From: Branchinecta lynchi
Lineage: Eukaryota; Arthropoda; Branchiopoda; Anostraca; Branchinectidae
Length of the DNA: 64,000 nt
Assembly (NCBI GenBank): GCA_023053575.1
Contig: JAKZAP010000006.1
Coordinates: 15,075,280-15,139,279 of the forward strand
Direction of reading: 5' to 3'
Made by a program: the position numbers and the translations under genes. Below the pieces are notes generated by a model that did not search any database, was not told the origin of the DNA, and worked only from the letters and a program-made list of their open reading frames with translations. Below, one piece after another: positions 1 to 11,443 of this stretch; the stretch's first letter is position 1, and every line of letters begins with the position of its first letter.

Positions 1-430
1 AGTAAGCGTAAACCCTAGATGCATTCCTCACAAAACAGGACGGGATCGTGTCACGGTGGGGGAAGTGGAGGGGGTTTCGCGGAATTCCGGTGATCTCGAG
101 CTAGGTTGCTTTCAGATGTGCTAGGACCATGAAACTTGGCAGGCCAATTAGGGACACTAACATACTGACTTGAAAATAGTCCCTTCCCCGATACCATCGT
201 TGGGGGAGTAGAGGGATGGTGAATCCGGAATCAGGTGGCATTCATAACTTAGGAACGGGTGATCGGACGTGCATGAAACTTGACAAGTGTCAAGAACGAG
301 TGTCTCAAATCTTCAGTTTCAAGTCCGGTGTGGGTCTGATCACTGAGGGGGGCGGGGGTTGCTGCAGGAAGACAAACTGACAATCATGCTAACTGTTCCG
401 ACAAGTGCCATACGAGCTTTCAGCTCTTAT
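1..430 (+). mobile_element. Family B tandem-core element, 3' part (cut by window edge)
   Basis: The region carries the family B core: G-rich tracts, 'gatgaaacttggcaggc' and 'gaacgggtgatcgga' motifs. It ends in the family 3' hairpin: CAAGTGCCATACGAGC, a short loop, then AGCTCTTAT at 404-430. The usual terminal CTTGTT is mutated to CTTATT. The 5' head lies outside the window. No coding potential was seen. Confidence 0.75.
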
Positions 431-1057
431 TTTTTTTGCAGTGCTCGGAATATGGAGTTATTGGAGCCAGTGAAACTCAACCAGCATGACTGATTGAGTT
501 TCAGTGGGGAAGTTCCTTATCGCTACTGGTGCTAGTGTTGCTGCTATTCGAATGTGTGTAACTGTTTCCAAGTCTTGTCGCTACTCCCTTGTGTTATTTT
601 GCTCTGGTTGGCCCTCTACGTAGTTTAATAGGAAATACTTTTTGTGTAATCAAAGACTTTCATTTCATTTGAAAACAAACTAAAAAGACAAGTATAAAAC
701 CGCTGACAGATAGAAAATGATGTCATGTGTGCTGTAATATTAACCCCCCATTCCAAAATATTTCCTTTCTTGCACATACTGTAGCATTTGATTTCTTTAT
801 CCCACAATGAACCCCTCATTAGCTCCCAGACGGCAATTAGTTTGTTTCTGGATTTACCGGACAGGCTTACCGTTATGAAGTTCGACCTAACCAGCCGGGG
901 CAAAAAATTAACAGCATTTCTTGTTTCAGGATACTTGGAATCTGTCTGTGTCCAGTAATATCCTTGACTTGTGTTTCACGGGTTCCGGCCGAACTCTTAA
1001 TCCCAGCTAAACAGTTTCTAGTACATATTCTTTGAGCCCAAGCTGACTTTGAAACAT
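431..1057. other. Intergenic, no gene recognised
   Basis: No protein family is recognised here. A short imperfect hairpin (stem CAGTGAAACTCAA, about 468-506) is visible. A 92-codon antisense frame at 625-903 has no recognisable domain and is treated as chance. Confidence 0.5.
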
Positions 1058-1388
1058 TTATTCAAACAATGTTTATAACGGATACGTCAGCTCTGATTTT
1101 TCATCAGCAATATTTCGGCCCTTCTTGGCAAGGGTCCTCGTCAGGCTGTCAATCTTCTTGTTCAACTTCGGGGAAGGAAACAAACCTGTAATAAATAACT
1201 GAAGCTTCTACCGACTATAAATATCTTATTAAGGTAAATTATCTTCAAGTACCAGTATAATGAAAAAACTAGTCCTGAGATTTAATTTTTGACAACGACG
1301 CTGTTTTTGCTGCATGATTGGGGCGATGAAATATTGCTGATGAAAAATCAGAGCTGACGTATCCGTTATAAACATTGTTTGAATAAAT
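1058..1388. repeat. Foldback element, family J (GGCCCTTCTTGGCAAGGGTC type)
   Basis: The first ~55 bases (a run through TTCAAACAATGTTTATAACG, then TACGTCAGCTCTGATTTTTC) return as the reverse complement at 1333-1388, so the whole unit folds back. Internally it has the motif 'cggcccttcttggcaagggtcctc' (1117-1141), which recurs at 7517, 43450, 50505 and 56000-56160. It is a non-coding inverted-repeat element; its superfamily is not assigned. Confidence 0.7.
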
Positions 1389-1997
1389 AGTTTCTAGTAC
1401 ACCCCGACTTAACACCTTCTTGTCCCTTACGGGCTAGCCTCTGGGCATTGAGGACTGTATTTTTTTGTTTTATTTTTAAATAAACCCTTTATTCTCTCTC
1501 AAACACCTTATTGTACTCCCATGCAATCATTCTAACAGTTCCAGTATGAACTAAGAAGGCATGACTTACTGGAAATTAGGTTCCACTAGAATTTTTCGTT
1601 CCATGAAAAAAAAACTTTGTTTCGTCTATGATCTACCCCTAACCCGTTCCATGGAACAGTTGCATCATACTTCGGGGTTTGGCTGGTCGAAGGAAGTTCG
1701 GATTCACGGCGACTTTTATAACGGTTTTCCCATCAAATTTATCGATTTTGTATGAACTTAAAACTGCCCTTCGTCTGACTGACGTCTCTGCATGATCGTT
1801 AGAGCAGACAGGAGGACGGTTAGACAGACTTCGATATCACAGTTACGCTCTGTTTGTGATTCCAGAAATGTTTGAGCCCGAGCTTCTATTGACGTGGTTG
1901 CCGCCACAGTCAGAAAGGATACCACTTCTGACTCGGCCGCCACATAATCTCATACCTGTGGCCTGCACAATGCGGGATTGCATTCAAACTAGAGATA
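1389..1997. other. Intergenic, no gene recognised
   Basis: Only short frames occur here (the longest about 64 codons), with no recognisable motif. No repeat from the main families is obvious. Confidence 0.5.
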
Positions 1998-3193
1998 CCA
2001 AGACCAAAGGTTTCGATGGGATCCCAAAAATTCAACATCTGATCCAGACAACTGGGTCTTGTCTTAGCCAGATCCAGTCATCGCTAGACTCCTTGAACAT
2101 TTTTACAATTAAAATTCAGAAACAGATTAAGGCCAAATAGCTAATCATCTGAGAAAAACTTCCTGCCACTACCGCCAATTTCCCGATTTCGGCCAAACTC
2201 CAGAACTAATTGTCCGGCGAAAAAAAGAAAGCTAAAAAATGAACTCAGGGTATCTATCCCCAATAATGAACATCTAATCAACTTCAAATAAAAATTTAAC
2301 TTATAACAAATTTTCCGACTCCAGCCGGATTCCGGTCTAACTATATGTCCGGGTAAAATATGATTGTCACACACGGATTCAGCATCTCTTCTTACCCCTA
2401 AATCGGTTATCTAATCAACTAGAAATAAAACTTTTACTTCTACCAATTTTCCGGTTTTGGCCGGATTCCGGGCGAACTACATGTCCGGATAGAAAATTGT
2501 TTTTATATAGTGTTCAGCATGTCTTCTTGCCCTAGATCGAACATCTAATCAACTTCAACTTCAACTTTTAATTTTAACAAACTTTCCGGTTTGGGCCGGA
2601 TTCCGGGCGAACTACTTGTCCGTCGAGAAAATGGTTTTCACCACCGTGTTCAGCGTGTCTTCTTACCCCTAAATCGAACATCTAATCAACTTAAAATAAA
2701 ACTTTTACTTTTAACAAACTTTCTGGTTTGGGCCGGATTCCGGGCGAACTACTTGTCCGTCAAGAAAATGGTTTTCACCATCGTCTTCAGCATGTCTTCC
2801 TACTCTTAAACCGATTATTTAATCAACTTAAACAAAAACTTTTACTTTTAACAAACTTTCCGGTTTTGGCCGGATTCCGGGCGAACTACATGTTCGATGA
2901 CAAAATGGTTTTCACCATCGTGTTCAGCATGTCTTCTTACCCCACAATCGACTATCACATTAGCTATTTCAAAATATTTTGTTTGCCCCTTAATTTGAAA
3001 CCCCTCCCCCACCCCTAAATGTAGGGCTACAAAGCCCATCTACAAAATTGACTGGTCCGACGACCCAACGAATCCTCACACCAAGTTTCATCAAAATATC
3101 TCATTCCCTTCGGGAGTTATCGTGCTTACAGACGGACGGACAACTTTTCGATGTCATAGGTATCCCTCCACTTACGTTTTGCGATCCCAAAAA
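1998..3193 (-). mobile_element. Family A tandem-core element, complete copy A1
   Basis: Read on the - strand, it starts at the palindromic 5' end (TTTTTGGGATCGC here, consensus TTTTTGGGATCCCA, at ~3193), followed by CGTAAGTGGAGGGATACC. The core is made of ~136-bp monomers (2180-2990). The 3' end has the repeated GGGATCCCA motif and finishes with CCTTTGGTCTTGG at ~1998. A GACGGACGGAC simple-repeat stretch lies at 3131-3142. There is no transposase or helicase, so it is non-autonomous. Its plan matches tandem-core Helentron-like elements; that assignment is inference. Confidence 0.8.
2180..2990. repeat. Tandem array of ~136-bp monomers inside A1
   Basis: The motif CCGGATTCCGG recurs at about 2325, 2461, 2596, 2733 and 2870, giving steps of 135-137 bp. 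Each unit reads: CCGGATTCCGG, then 'gaactacttgtccg', then 'aaaatggttttcacc', then 'gttcagcatgtcttcttacccc', then 'aatcgaacatctaatcaactt'. Overlapping frames such as 2591-2809 and 2728-3018 are just translated monomers. Confidence 0.9.
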
Positions 3194-3398
3194 CGATATT
3201 TTTATTTTTCGCATGCCAAGATTTCGTTTAAGTTTTGTCGATTTCATTTTTCCGACTGTCTAAAACAACGTCTTATCTAGTATTGTTAATGTGTAGAATA
3301 CTTTTACCTACAACATTTGCTTTGCAAGTTCCATTTTGCTATTAGCTACTACTGTCGCTAATACCAGCCTGATATGGCTGGGGGTGCTCCGGACATAA

Positions 3399-4897
3399 TT
3401 TTTATGACTTCCGGCCAAGTGCCATATACCGATCACTTTTTCCGTCGGTCGGTTGGTTAGTCCGGTGTTTGTGAGTTATAGTACTTCCAGAAGTGCTAGG
3501 ACGATGAAACTTGGCAGGCATATCAGGGACCCGCGCAAACTAACTTGGCACTACCGTGGGGAAGTGGAGGGAGGGGGAATCCAGAATATTGTCGTATTTT
3601 TAAGTTTTGAACGGGGAATCGGACCTTAATGAAACTTGATATTTGGAAAGACTTCCTGTCTCAGATGTCACACTTCAAGTCCGGATCCCCGATCCGACTT
3701 TCCCCGGATCCGGGAGTCCAGAAACTAGGATCAAGGGTAGCAAAAGGGAAATGTCCAGACGTGGTATCGATCCGACGTCCTCTTTGGTGGATGCCTCACG
3801 CACTAGACCACACCGCTGTTCTTTCTTGTGTTTAGAGCCAAATGCAGGAGCAGGTACGGTTTAAGGATTTTAGCAACAAATGCTAAACTAAACTTTTATC
3901 TGATTGTGTTCTGCCTTTTCCCAAGAAAGTAAGTTACTTCTGTCTCCATTTTGTACTCTGGGCCAAATGAAGTCAAAGTAGCCTAATTATATTTTAATAC
4001 TGTTCCAGATTGGGACTCCAAAACAGAAACTTCCAGTTTCTTCAGTTTGAATAATTGCACAGACCCAAACAATCACTTCCCTGATCCGGCCATCGTGGGG
4101 GGAGCTGAGGGACGGGGAGTTGAAAAACTAGTAACATCCATAAGTTTGGAACGGGTAATCGGACATGCATGAAAGTGTCGAGAAAAGTGTCCCAAATTTT
4201 CAGTTTCAAATAGAACCGGATCCGATAACTGGGGCGGGGGACCTGGAGGCGGAACCGGAAATCTCGTTGATCCCGAACTAAGGTACTTCCAGATGTGCTA
4301 GGACGATGAAACTTGGCTTGGACATTAGAGACTTGACAGATTGGCGTAGAAAGTGTCACTTCTCTGATCCGACTATCCCTTAAAGTACTAATCCTAACCG
4401 CAAAGTACAATAAATTCTTTTAACCAAAATATACGTTTTCATGATCCCATGAGCCCATGATCATTCTGCGTTAAGGTTTTGGCTTTTTAGCACCCTTAAA
4501 GTGCGTATCTTAACCGAAAAGTAAAAAAAATACTTTTGACCAAACGATATATATCCATGGTCTCCAAGGACTGCTTACAAGTTAATTCCTTAAAGTACAA
4601 ACTATAATTTTGAGTTAAACATACATTTTCATGATCCTGATGAGCTTATCGTTTGCACTTCAAGAATGTTCGTTACAGATGAATCTCTAGTGCCCTTAAA
4701 GTGCGCATCATCATAGCCAAATGCAAAAATAAAATAGATTTTACGAACACATGCTCGTGATTTCCAAGGACCCAAGATCATTCTTATCTGAAGGGTTCTG
4801 CTTACAAATGATCACAGCAAAGCCACGAATTGACGAACTCCTACTTTCGTCGTCTGACCCAGCCTTGCAAGTGTCACATGAGCTTCCAGGTCTTGTT
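3399..4897 (+). mobile_element. Family B tandem-core element, complete copy B2
   Basis: The 5' head TTTTTATGACTT...CCAAGTGCCATATACCGATC is followed by a GTCGGTCGGTTGG simple repeat. Next comes the G-rich monomer core (to ~4380). A second array of ~100-115-bp units follows, marked by 'ccttaaagt' at about 4380, 4494, 4590 and 4696. The 3' end is CAAGTGTCACATGAGC...GTCTTGTT at 4867-4897. No ORF of interest is present. Confidence 0.75.
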
Positions 4898-5632
4898 ATC
4901 TAACCCAGAAAGTTGTATACACATTTTTTCATTTGTCTAATTCGCTGCTTCCGCTTGGGAAAACTACGAGTATACCGTCACTTCATCAGCATCTGTTTTT
5001 ATCATCCGGATATGCTGATACCACTGTGCCTCATTATGACTTTTTTTCTTCCCTGGGCCGATTTTCTATTCTTTCAATGTTTTACTTTTTCCCTTCAACT
5101 TCCATTTCTTTTGCTGTCCGAACCTGCCCCAAGTGTTTAACTACCAAAATGAGGTGCCGACGCCATGACGTAGAACTTACTGTCTTGCAAATAAGGTGAC
5201 ATTAACATCGGTTTGCTAGGATAGCATGAGTACAACTGCGGGAAATTTTTACAGAAGAAGCGTATAGTGACAGCTCTAAAAAACTATTTTGCATAATTTT
5301 AATTTCAGTAGTGACGTTTGCAGAGCCGATGTCTGGACCTGACCCCCTAACTGACCTGGTAATCCTGTGCCAGACTTTCCGCTGAACATAGTACTAAAAA
5401 AGCACTGTAGGCTACATCCCGCACAGAGTTAACGCGTTGATTTTCGTTGTCGTTTATTATATATTTCTTTTCCCTGCTTATTCAGCGTGGGGAATTTTGG
5501 TCTCTTACGCGGGCAATAAAAACATTTAAAGTGCCAGTGAGGACCTTAAGCTTTAAGATTTCTCTTTGGTTCTAAGAATTAAAATATGCGACGTTACCTG
5601 GCGACAACAGACTTGACTTTGACTTACTTGAC
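4898..5632. other. Intergenic, no gene recognised
   Basis: Short pyrimidine-rich frames (75-88 codons) are present without domains. No repeat family is recognised. Confidence 0.45.
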
Positions 5633-6050
5633 TTAAGGCTCCTGCCGCATGGGGTGCGGCGTAGAGAGCTTCGCAACTTGACTTCTCCAGGCGGACCGGT
5701 CTGCTGCTAAGTGCGCCGCCTCGTCGACAGCAATGTTGGCCATCACCAAGAATTTGTCGAGTCTGTCTTTCCACCTTGTCCGAGGTCTGCCCCTCGGGCG
5801 AGACCAGCCATGTGCTTTTGGGTCGAAATCGTACACTATTCGGGCTGGCGTTGATGTCGGCATTCGTAGGAGGTGTCCGAACCATCTGAGAGACCTCTGC
5901 GCTATTTGGACGGAGAATGGCACCTGGGAGGTGAGAGTAAGCAACCTTGCGTTGCTTACAAAATCATCCCACCGGAATCCCTCAATCCGGCGAAGCTGTT
6001 TCGTCTGACAGACGTCTGACAACAGAGCGACAACAGAGCCTGGTATTAAA
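5633..6050 (-). pseudogene. LINE ORF2 C-terminal fragment
   Basis: An antisense frame ends at 5633 and reads through the typical tail of non-LTR retrotransposon proteins: RSLRWFGHLLRMP, then GRPRTRWKDRLD, then DRSAWRSQV and a terminal STPHPMRQEP. These follow the reverse transcriptase domain in many invertebrate LINEs. Neither the polymerase nor the endonuclease is present, so this is a 5'-truncated relic. The frame runs on upstream to 6187, but that part lacks recognisable similarity. It belongs to a different family from the LINE at 20173-22956. Confidence 0.75.
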
Positions 6051-6613
6051 GAACGAAGCAACATGTTCGCGATAGAATACCAACTCGCAATTGAATCCCA
6101 GATTCCTTCGAAAATGCAAAAAATTAAAAAAAAATCACCATTTTTAAGTACATAAATTTTTTCTTTTTGTTCGACTACTACCGTCACCCGTCACCTGATA
6201 ACGCCGTGCAATGTTTCTCCTATATACGCCAAACGTATCTCCTCGTATTGCCAGGACCTAGCTTTACCGATTCGTGGTAATTCCCATCATGCAGGCAGTC
6301 GAAAGTTCACAGAAGGAAAACCCAGACCTGTGGCACGAAGAAAAACAATTCTTTGTCGATGCAAGCACGAAACAGACTGCTGGACGCCATGACGGATCGC
6401 AGACGCTGATTTCTCTATTCCGTTCTTTCTTCATCTGTTTTATTGTGAGCTGAATACAAAACTACGATTCATCCAGCGTCAAGCATTCTGGGTGCTTCTG
6501 CCAGGAGAACAAATTCTGGAGGTCATAATGTTCACGCTGACGTAGATATTGTTAGAATTCAGATACCTTACCGTGAATGATTTCTTGGAATTGCTAGAAA
6601 ACTTCGGTCAAAC
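6051..6613. other. Intergenic, no gene recognised
   Basis: No recognisable coding or repeat signal was seen. Confidence 0.45.
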
Positions 6614-7184
6614 AACAAGAGCTGGAAGCTCACATGGCACTTGCAAGGCTGGTTCAGAGGGTGAAATATAGAATTTGCCTTTTCGTGGGTTTGTTCTGAT
6701 CATTTGTAAGCAAAACCATTGAGGCAAGAATGATCATAGACCCTTGGAAACCACAAGCATTTATCGTTTGGTAAAAAGTATTTTATGGCGTATTTACCAA
6801 GTATTTACAAGCGCTTTAAAGGCGCTAGAAATTCATCTGTAAGCAAAGCCCTTGAGACAAAAACAACAGTAGGCTCTTGGGGATCATTAATACATATATC
6901 GTTTGGTTACTGGTACTTTTTTCACTTTTCGGTTAAGATGGGCACTTTCAGGGTGCTAGAGGTAAATTTTTATAAGCGAAACCCTTGTGGCACAAATGAT
7001 CATGGGCCGAACTGTATCGTTTGATCTAAAGTACTTTTTGGTATCCCAAAACGTAAGTGGAGGGATTCTTATGACTTCACAAAAGTTGTCCGTCTGTCCA
7101 TTCGTCTGTCTGTCAGCACGATAATTGCCGAAGGGAATGAGATATTTTGATGAAACTTGGTTTGAAGATTCTTTGGGTCAAGAG

Positions 7185-7385
7185 CAAGGCCGTACCCAGG
7201 AGGGGGGGGGGGGGGGGGGGGGTAGGGGGTTGAACCCCCCCCCCCCCCCCAAAAAAAAAAAAGCATACAAAATTAATGACTTTTATAGGCTTTTCCCTCT
7301 GAACTATGTGTTTTTTGTACTTTTTTGACCGACCAGCAGACAACTCCCCCCCCCCCCCCGAAATAAATTCCTGGATACGGGCCTG
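7185..7385 (+). mobile_element. hAT-like MITE with 8-bp target-site duplication
   Basis: Terminal inverted repeats are CAAGGCCGTACCCAGGA and, from the other end, CAGGCCCGTATCCAGGA. The 8-bp duplication GTCAAGAG is exact at 7177-7184 and 7386-7393. CA-start TIRs with 8-bp duplications are typical of hAT elements. The interior holds long G and C runs and no ORF. The insertion lies inside family A copy A2, so it is younger than that copy. Confidence 0.88.
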
Positions 7386-7455
7386 GTCAAGAGTAATGTC
7401 GAGTTCGTAGATTGGCTTTGTAGCCCTATATTTAGGGGTGGGGAGGGGGTTTCAA

Positions 7456-7600
7456 ATTTATTCAAACAATGTTTACACGGATACGTCAGCTCTGATTTTT
7501 CATCAGCGATATTTCGGCCCTTCTTGGCAAGGGTCCTCGTCAGGCTGTCAATCTTCTTGTTCAACTTCGGGGAAGGAAAACAAACCTGTAACTTTTCAAT
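7456..7600. repeat. Family J foldback fragment
   Basis: It shares with 1058-1200 the run from TTTATTCAAACAATG through TACGTCAGCTCTG, the GGCCCTTCTTGGCAAGGG motif and the following 'tcaatcttcttgttcaacttcggggaagg'. It interrupts the family A sequence between 'gggggtttcaaa' and 'ttcaaattaaggggc'. Only one arm is present. Confidence 0.65.
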
Positions 7601-9182
7601 TTCTTTTTTTTTCAAATTAAGGGGCAAAATAAATATTTTTTAAAAGCTATTGAGATAGTTGATTTAGAGGTAAGGAGATATGCTGAATCTGAATATGAAA
7701 GTTATTTTCTTGCCGGACAAGTAGTTCACACGGAATCCGGCGAAAACCGAACACAAAATTTGTCGACCAATTTCAGGCTTCGGCAGTCCCTATCCCTTTA
7801 TTCTCAAACCAGTATAGCTCTGTGCGTGGATGCTGACATTTATTTGTTTATTCTATGCACATCGGAGAAATCTAGCGTAATCGAAGGTGAAGGGGTTGAT
7901 ATATAACGTTCAAACGAGGAAATATGTTGTTCACGCGAGGATGTTAGTCGCATCTTTGGAGGCAGAGGAGGGGTTTCGATCTACGGTAGAAACATGTATG
8001 TTTTATAAGCTAATAAGATATTCGTGGAGGTAAGGAGGTCCGCTGAATCCATATCTGAACTTAGTTTTCTTGCTGGACAAATGGTTCATCACGAATTCGG
8101 CTGAAACTGGAAATTTGTTTGAAGCTCAAAGTTGTTTATGAAATCGATTAGAGATTCGGTATCGGGGCAAGGAGGCATGCTGAATCCTTTTTTGAACTTT
8201 ATTTTAACAGTAAAAATATTCAAGGAATCTGACGAAGACTGAATGGCGAAGACTGAATGGCGAAGACATCACCCAACTGTTTGAATCAAATGTTAGATTT
8301 TTGGGATCATATCGAACCCTTTGGTCTTGTTGACTTTGCAGTTAAGATGCGCACTTTAAGGGAGCTAGAAATTCATTTGCAGGCAAAACCCTTGAGGAAA
8401 AAATGATTATGGGCTCATGGGGATCATGAAAATATAGGCTATAGTTTGCTTAAAAGTGATTTTTTTTTTCTTTGCGGTTGAGATTCGTACTTTAAGGAAT
8501 AGTTGGATCTTTCAAGTGACGACTTCTAAGCTAATCTTGTCGAACCTCTCCAGCCAAAGTTCTATCGTCCTAGCTCGTCTTAAAGTACCTTAACTCAGTT
8601 TGATCATGTCCCTGATATAGCCTACCTGCCAAGTTTCGTCGTGAAAATCCCTAAAATGGCCATCATCGGAATTCCGGGAAACCCTCTTCCACCCCTCCCC
8701 CCCCCCACAGTGTCTGGATCCAGTCTAATTGTGTAAACAATTCATCTAGAGCAGGTGCTTGTTCTTCCCAGCAAGTTTCACTCCGACCCCTCCATTCTAA
8801 CCGTTTATCGAGATTTCCGGTCCCCCACCCTGCAACTCCCCCACAGCTGTCGAATCCGGTCCGGACTTCAAATGGGACGCCAGATATATGTCGTCTATCC
8901 AGTTTTTAAGTTTCATTCCAATCCGACAACCCGTTCGAAAGTTCCGCACTACTTAATTTTCTGGACTCCCCCTCTCTCCACCGTGCCTCACCCGGATGGT
9001 CGGATCTGGAAACTGATTTATTTCCAAGTTAGTTTGGTCGGGTCCATGATAGGTCTGCCAAGTTTCATCGTCCTAGCACATCTGGAAGTACCCTTATACT
9101 CGCCATCGTGGGACAGACCACGATGGCCGGAATTGCGATCGGTATATGGCACTTGAGCCAGAGGCTGCAAGCGCCATAAAAA

Positions 9183-9690
9183 TAAAGCCGACGAATCAGA
9201 TGCTATTATGCGAGGCAAAATGGACGAACTGGATCTTTTGTGATAATTATGTAGGCTATACGTATTTATGTAATATATCATGATATTTCGAATATCTTAT
9301 TTCAGACACTATCCAACTCATTTCATGTCGTTCAACCAAACACTGATAATTTATTTGTAAGTTTGGCAGATAGTTGGCCTTATTAGTTAGTACGCGCACT
9401 ATTCGCACATAGACCGAACACAGACAAAAGTGTATAAAAAAAAAAAAAAAAAAATGCTCCAGCTATGCTCAGTAACAAATGGATTACACCATTTTCAGTC
9501 TCCTACAATATCTCGCAAATAAATTGGCAGATGAATAAATTCGCCTCTGAAAGCTTGAGAAACGCGAATTTACACGAATTTTTGCTATAGCTGAAAAATG
9601 GTTGGTTCCAGACGGGTGGAACGCAATTGTTCCAGCTGGACTCTGTCATTTCCAGCAGTGGAAATGGCTCACGTTTTCCAGATTCCGTAC
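9183..9690. other. Intergenic, no gene recognised
   Basis: An 18-A run lies near 9436-9454. No domain or repeat family is recognised. Confidence 0.45.
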
Positions 9691-9945
9691 TACGCAGAAG
9701 ACCTAACCTTAGTTCCTTCTGTGCCGCCAGAGGCACCCAGGGCATCCAGAAAGAACAAATCTGGGGGTGGTCCATAGTCGTCGCCAGGTTGCATAGTCGG
9801 TATTATGCTGGCTCTCAACTAGACGGTTCTATGGCAAATCTTATTTCCAGGGGCAGGCTGCTAGTCTGCCGCCAAACCCTCCTCCTTTATCCAGGCTTGG
9901 GACTGGCTGTATGATTACAGGTGGAGGTAGGAAAAATACCATCTA
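9691..9945 (-). mobile_element. SINE-like internal-deletion derivative of the RTE-like LINE
   Basis: On the - strand the copy begins (from ~9930) with 'cccaagcctggataaaggaggagggtt', which matches the 5' part of the LINE near 22870-22915. It ends (9760-9710) with 'gatgccctgggtgcctctggcggc...ggaactaaggttagg', which matches the LINE 3' end near 20225-20175. The 2.5 kb of coding sequence between them is missing. It is therefore either a head-plus-tail SINE-like derivative or an internally deleted copy. Confidence 0.65.
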
Positions 9946-11443
9946 AGGACCCCCCCCCCCCCCTCCCCATGATGGCCATTTACCCATACCGCACTTATCT
10001 CTTGTCGAACTTCAGCTCCTGCTGAGTCTCGGCTTGACTAGCTAAACCACTCCTTCTCGTGTGTCATGCGGATTCGTGTAGCTAACTTCCGACAAATCCA
10101 TCAGCAAGATAAGTCACAAAGAAAAAAGAACAAAAAAAGCTTGAACGGGTTATTAATTGCTTCTAATAAAGATGACTTGTGCTGATTCCGATCGACGAGT
10201 CATCCCAGCTCAGCAGAGAAGGCCTGACTAGACTTCAGTTTCTCAGGCCATATGAATGAAAGAAACCCTTGTCATGGAAGTCGTGAAATATCAAAAGGGT
10301 TTATTCCCAAGCTTGCAGCTACGTCAGTATGTAGTCGCTGCTTAACATAGCGATCTTCTTCGACCCGGCTCTGGTCCATTATAACGGTCCATTATAAAGA
10401 TATATCTTTATGGGGCAAATGGTTGCCCTATTCGGACAGTTAGAGTTAAATAGCTAGAAGTTTGGACAGAACCTGAGAGTCCCTATACTGGCAGTTGGGA
10501 AGCCTTTCATCGCGAAATTGTTGCAAAAGACAGAACAAGTTGGTAACACGCTGCCACATGTTTGATCGCCGTTCCATCATGGAGGCGGAGTTGATATTAT
10601 AGTCGACAGCAAGCAAGCAAGCACAAAGAAACCAAACCTCCATCAGTTCAGATCGCCCCTTGACTTTCAGGAAAATCCACTGTATACCAGAAGACATGGA
10701 ACTTCAAACATCAGAAAGCTGTCCAGAAAACTAACAAATCAGAATATAACTGCGCACACCAGGAGGTGATCAAACTGCAGATTCTACAGGGCGACTCTAA
10801 ATCTAAAGAGGAACAATGCCTGTTAAATTCAATTGACTCAAAGGCGGTACTGGTACCCTGATACTGAAGAAAACCTTAATTCGAGCAGAACAGACAGAAC
10901 AGACAGAACAGACCACAGGTAAACTACCCTTGTGTCTTGAAGCTATTATCCAAGTGAAGCTCAGCAAAGAAAACTAAAAAAGTCATCTATCAAGCAATTA
11001 TAATCACTTGCTACTGCAATCGGCTAGCTTTCTCAAGAACGGAAACCAAAGAAGAGGATAATTCCTACTGAGCGTCGACCCCAGCTGAGCTTCCAGTTGC
11101 GACGGAAGAGGTTCATAGATCCCGGCCACAGACCCCTGTCGTCCCTGTCGAAGCTGGATCATCGACTCTACCCGTCACAAGACAAGGCTGATTCTTCTCC
11201 CTGGAGCTGATAGTCACAGAGTTGCGCAACAACAGCAAGAAGAAGACCAACGGGGACTGGAATGGGGTTATGCGCATGTCTGTCCTGAAGTCTGAAGTCG
11301 TGAAACAGTGAGAAGTAGAAAATAATTTCTAAACGACAAGGATTCCTTAATTCAGCATATCTCTTCTACAAATGAATATGCTTTCAAACTGTCATCTGTT
11401 TGTATCTGACCTCGACAGCTCAGGGAGGGACTGACTGGGGTAC
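9946..11443. other. Unassigned region, no gene recognised
   Basis: A C-run lies at 9950-9962. A short repeat of 'agacagaaca' lies at about 10888-10912. Several short frames exist, but none has a recognisable domain. It may be decayed mobile-element sequence, but I cannot assign it. Confidence 0.4.

Larger units (their letters stand above)
7035..8331 (+). mobile_element. Family A element A2, inserted in B3
   Basis: The 5' end is TTTTTGGTATCCCAAAACG followed by TAAGTGGAGGG. The degenerate monomer core has 'ttgccggacaagtagttc' and 'cggaatccgg'. The 3' end has TTTTTGGGATCATATCG then TTTGGTCTTGTT. It carries two secondary insertions: a hAT-like MITE (7185-7385) and half of a family J foldback (7456-7600). 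Confidence 0.8.
6614..9182 (-). mobile_element. Family B element B3, interrupted by A2
   Basis: The 3' hairpin (AACAAGAGCTGGAAGCTC then ATGGCACTTG) is at 6614-6649. The degenerate 5' head (GGTATATGGCACTTG...GCGCCATAAAAA) is at 9141-9182. Family A copy A2 splits it at 7035 and 8331. The flanks 'gatctaaagtac' and 'gactttgcagttaag' join to give the sequence that is uninterrupted in other B copies (for example 22975-23000 and 60990-61020, in either orientation). Confidence 0.75.
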
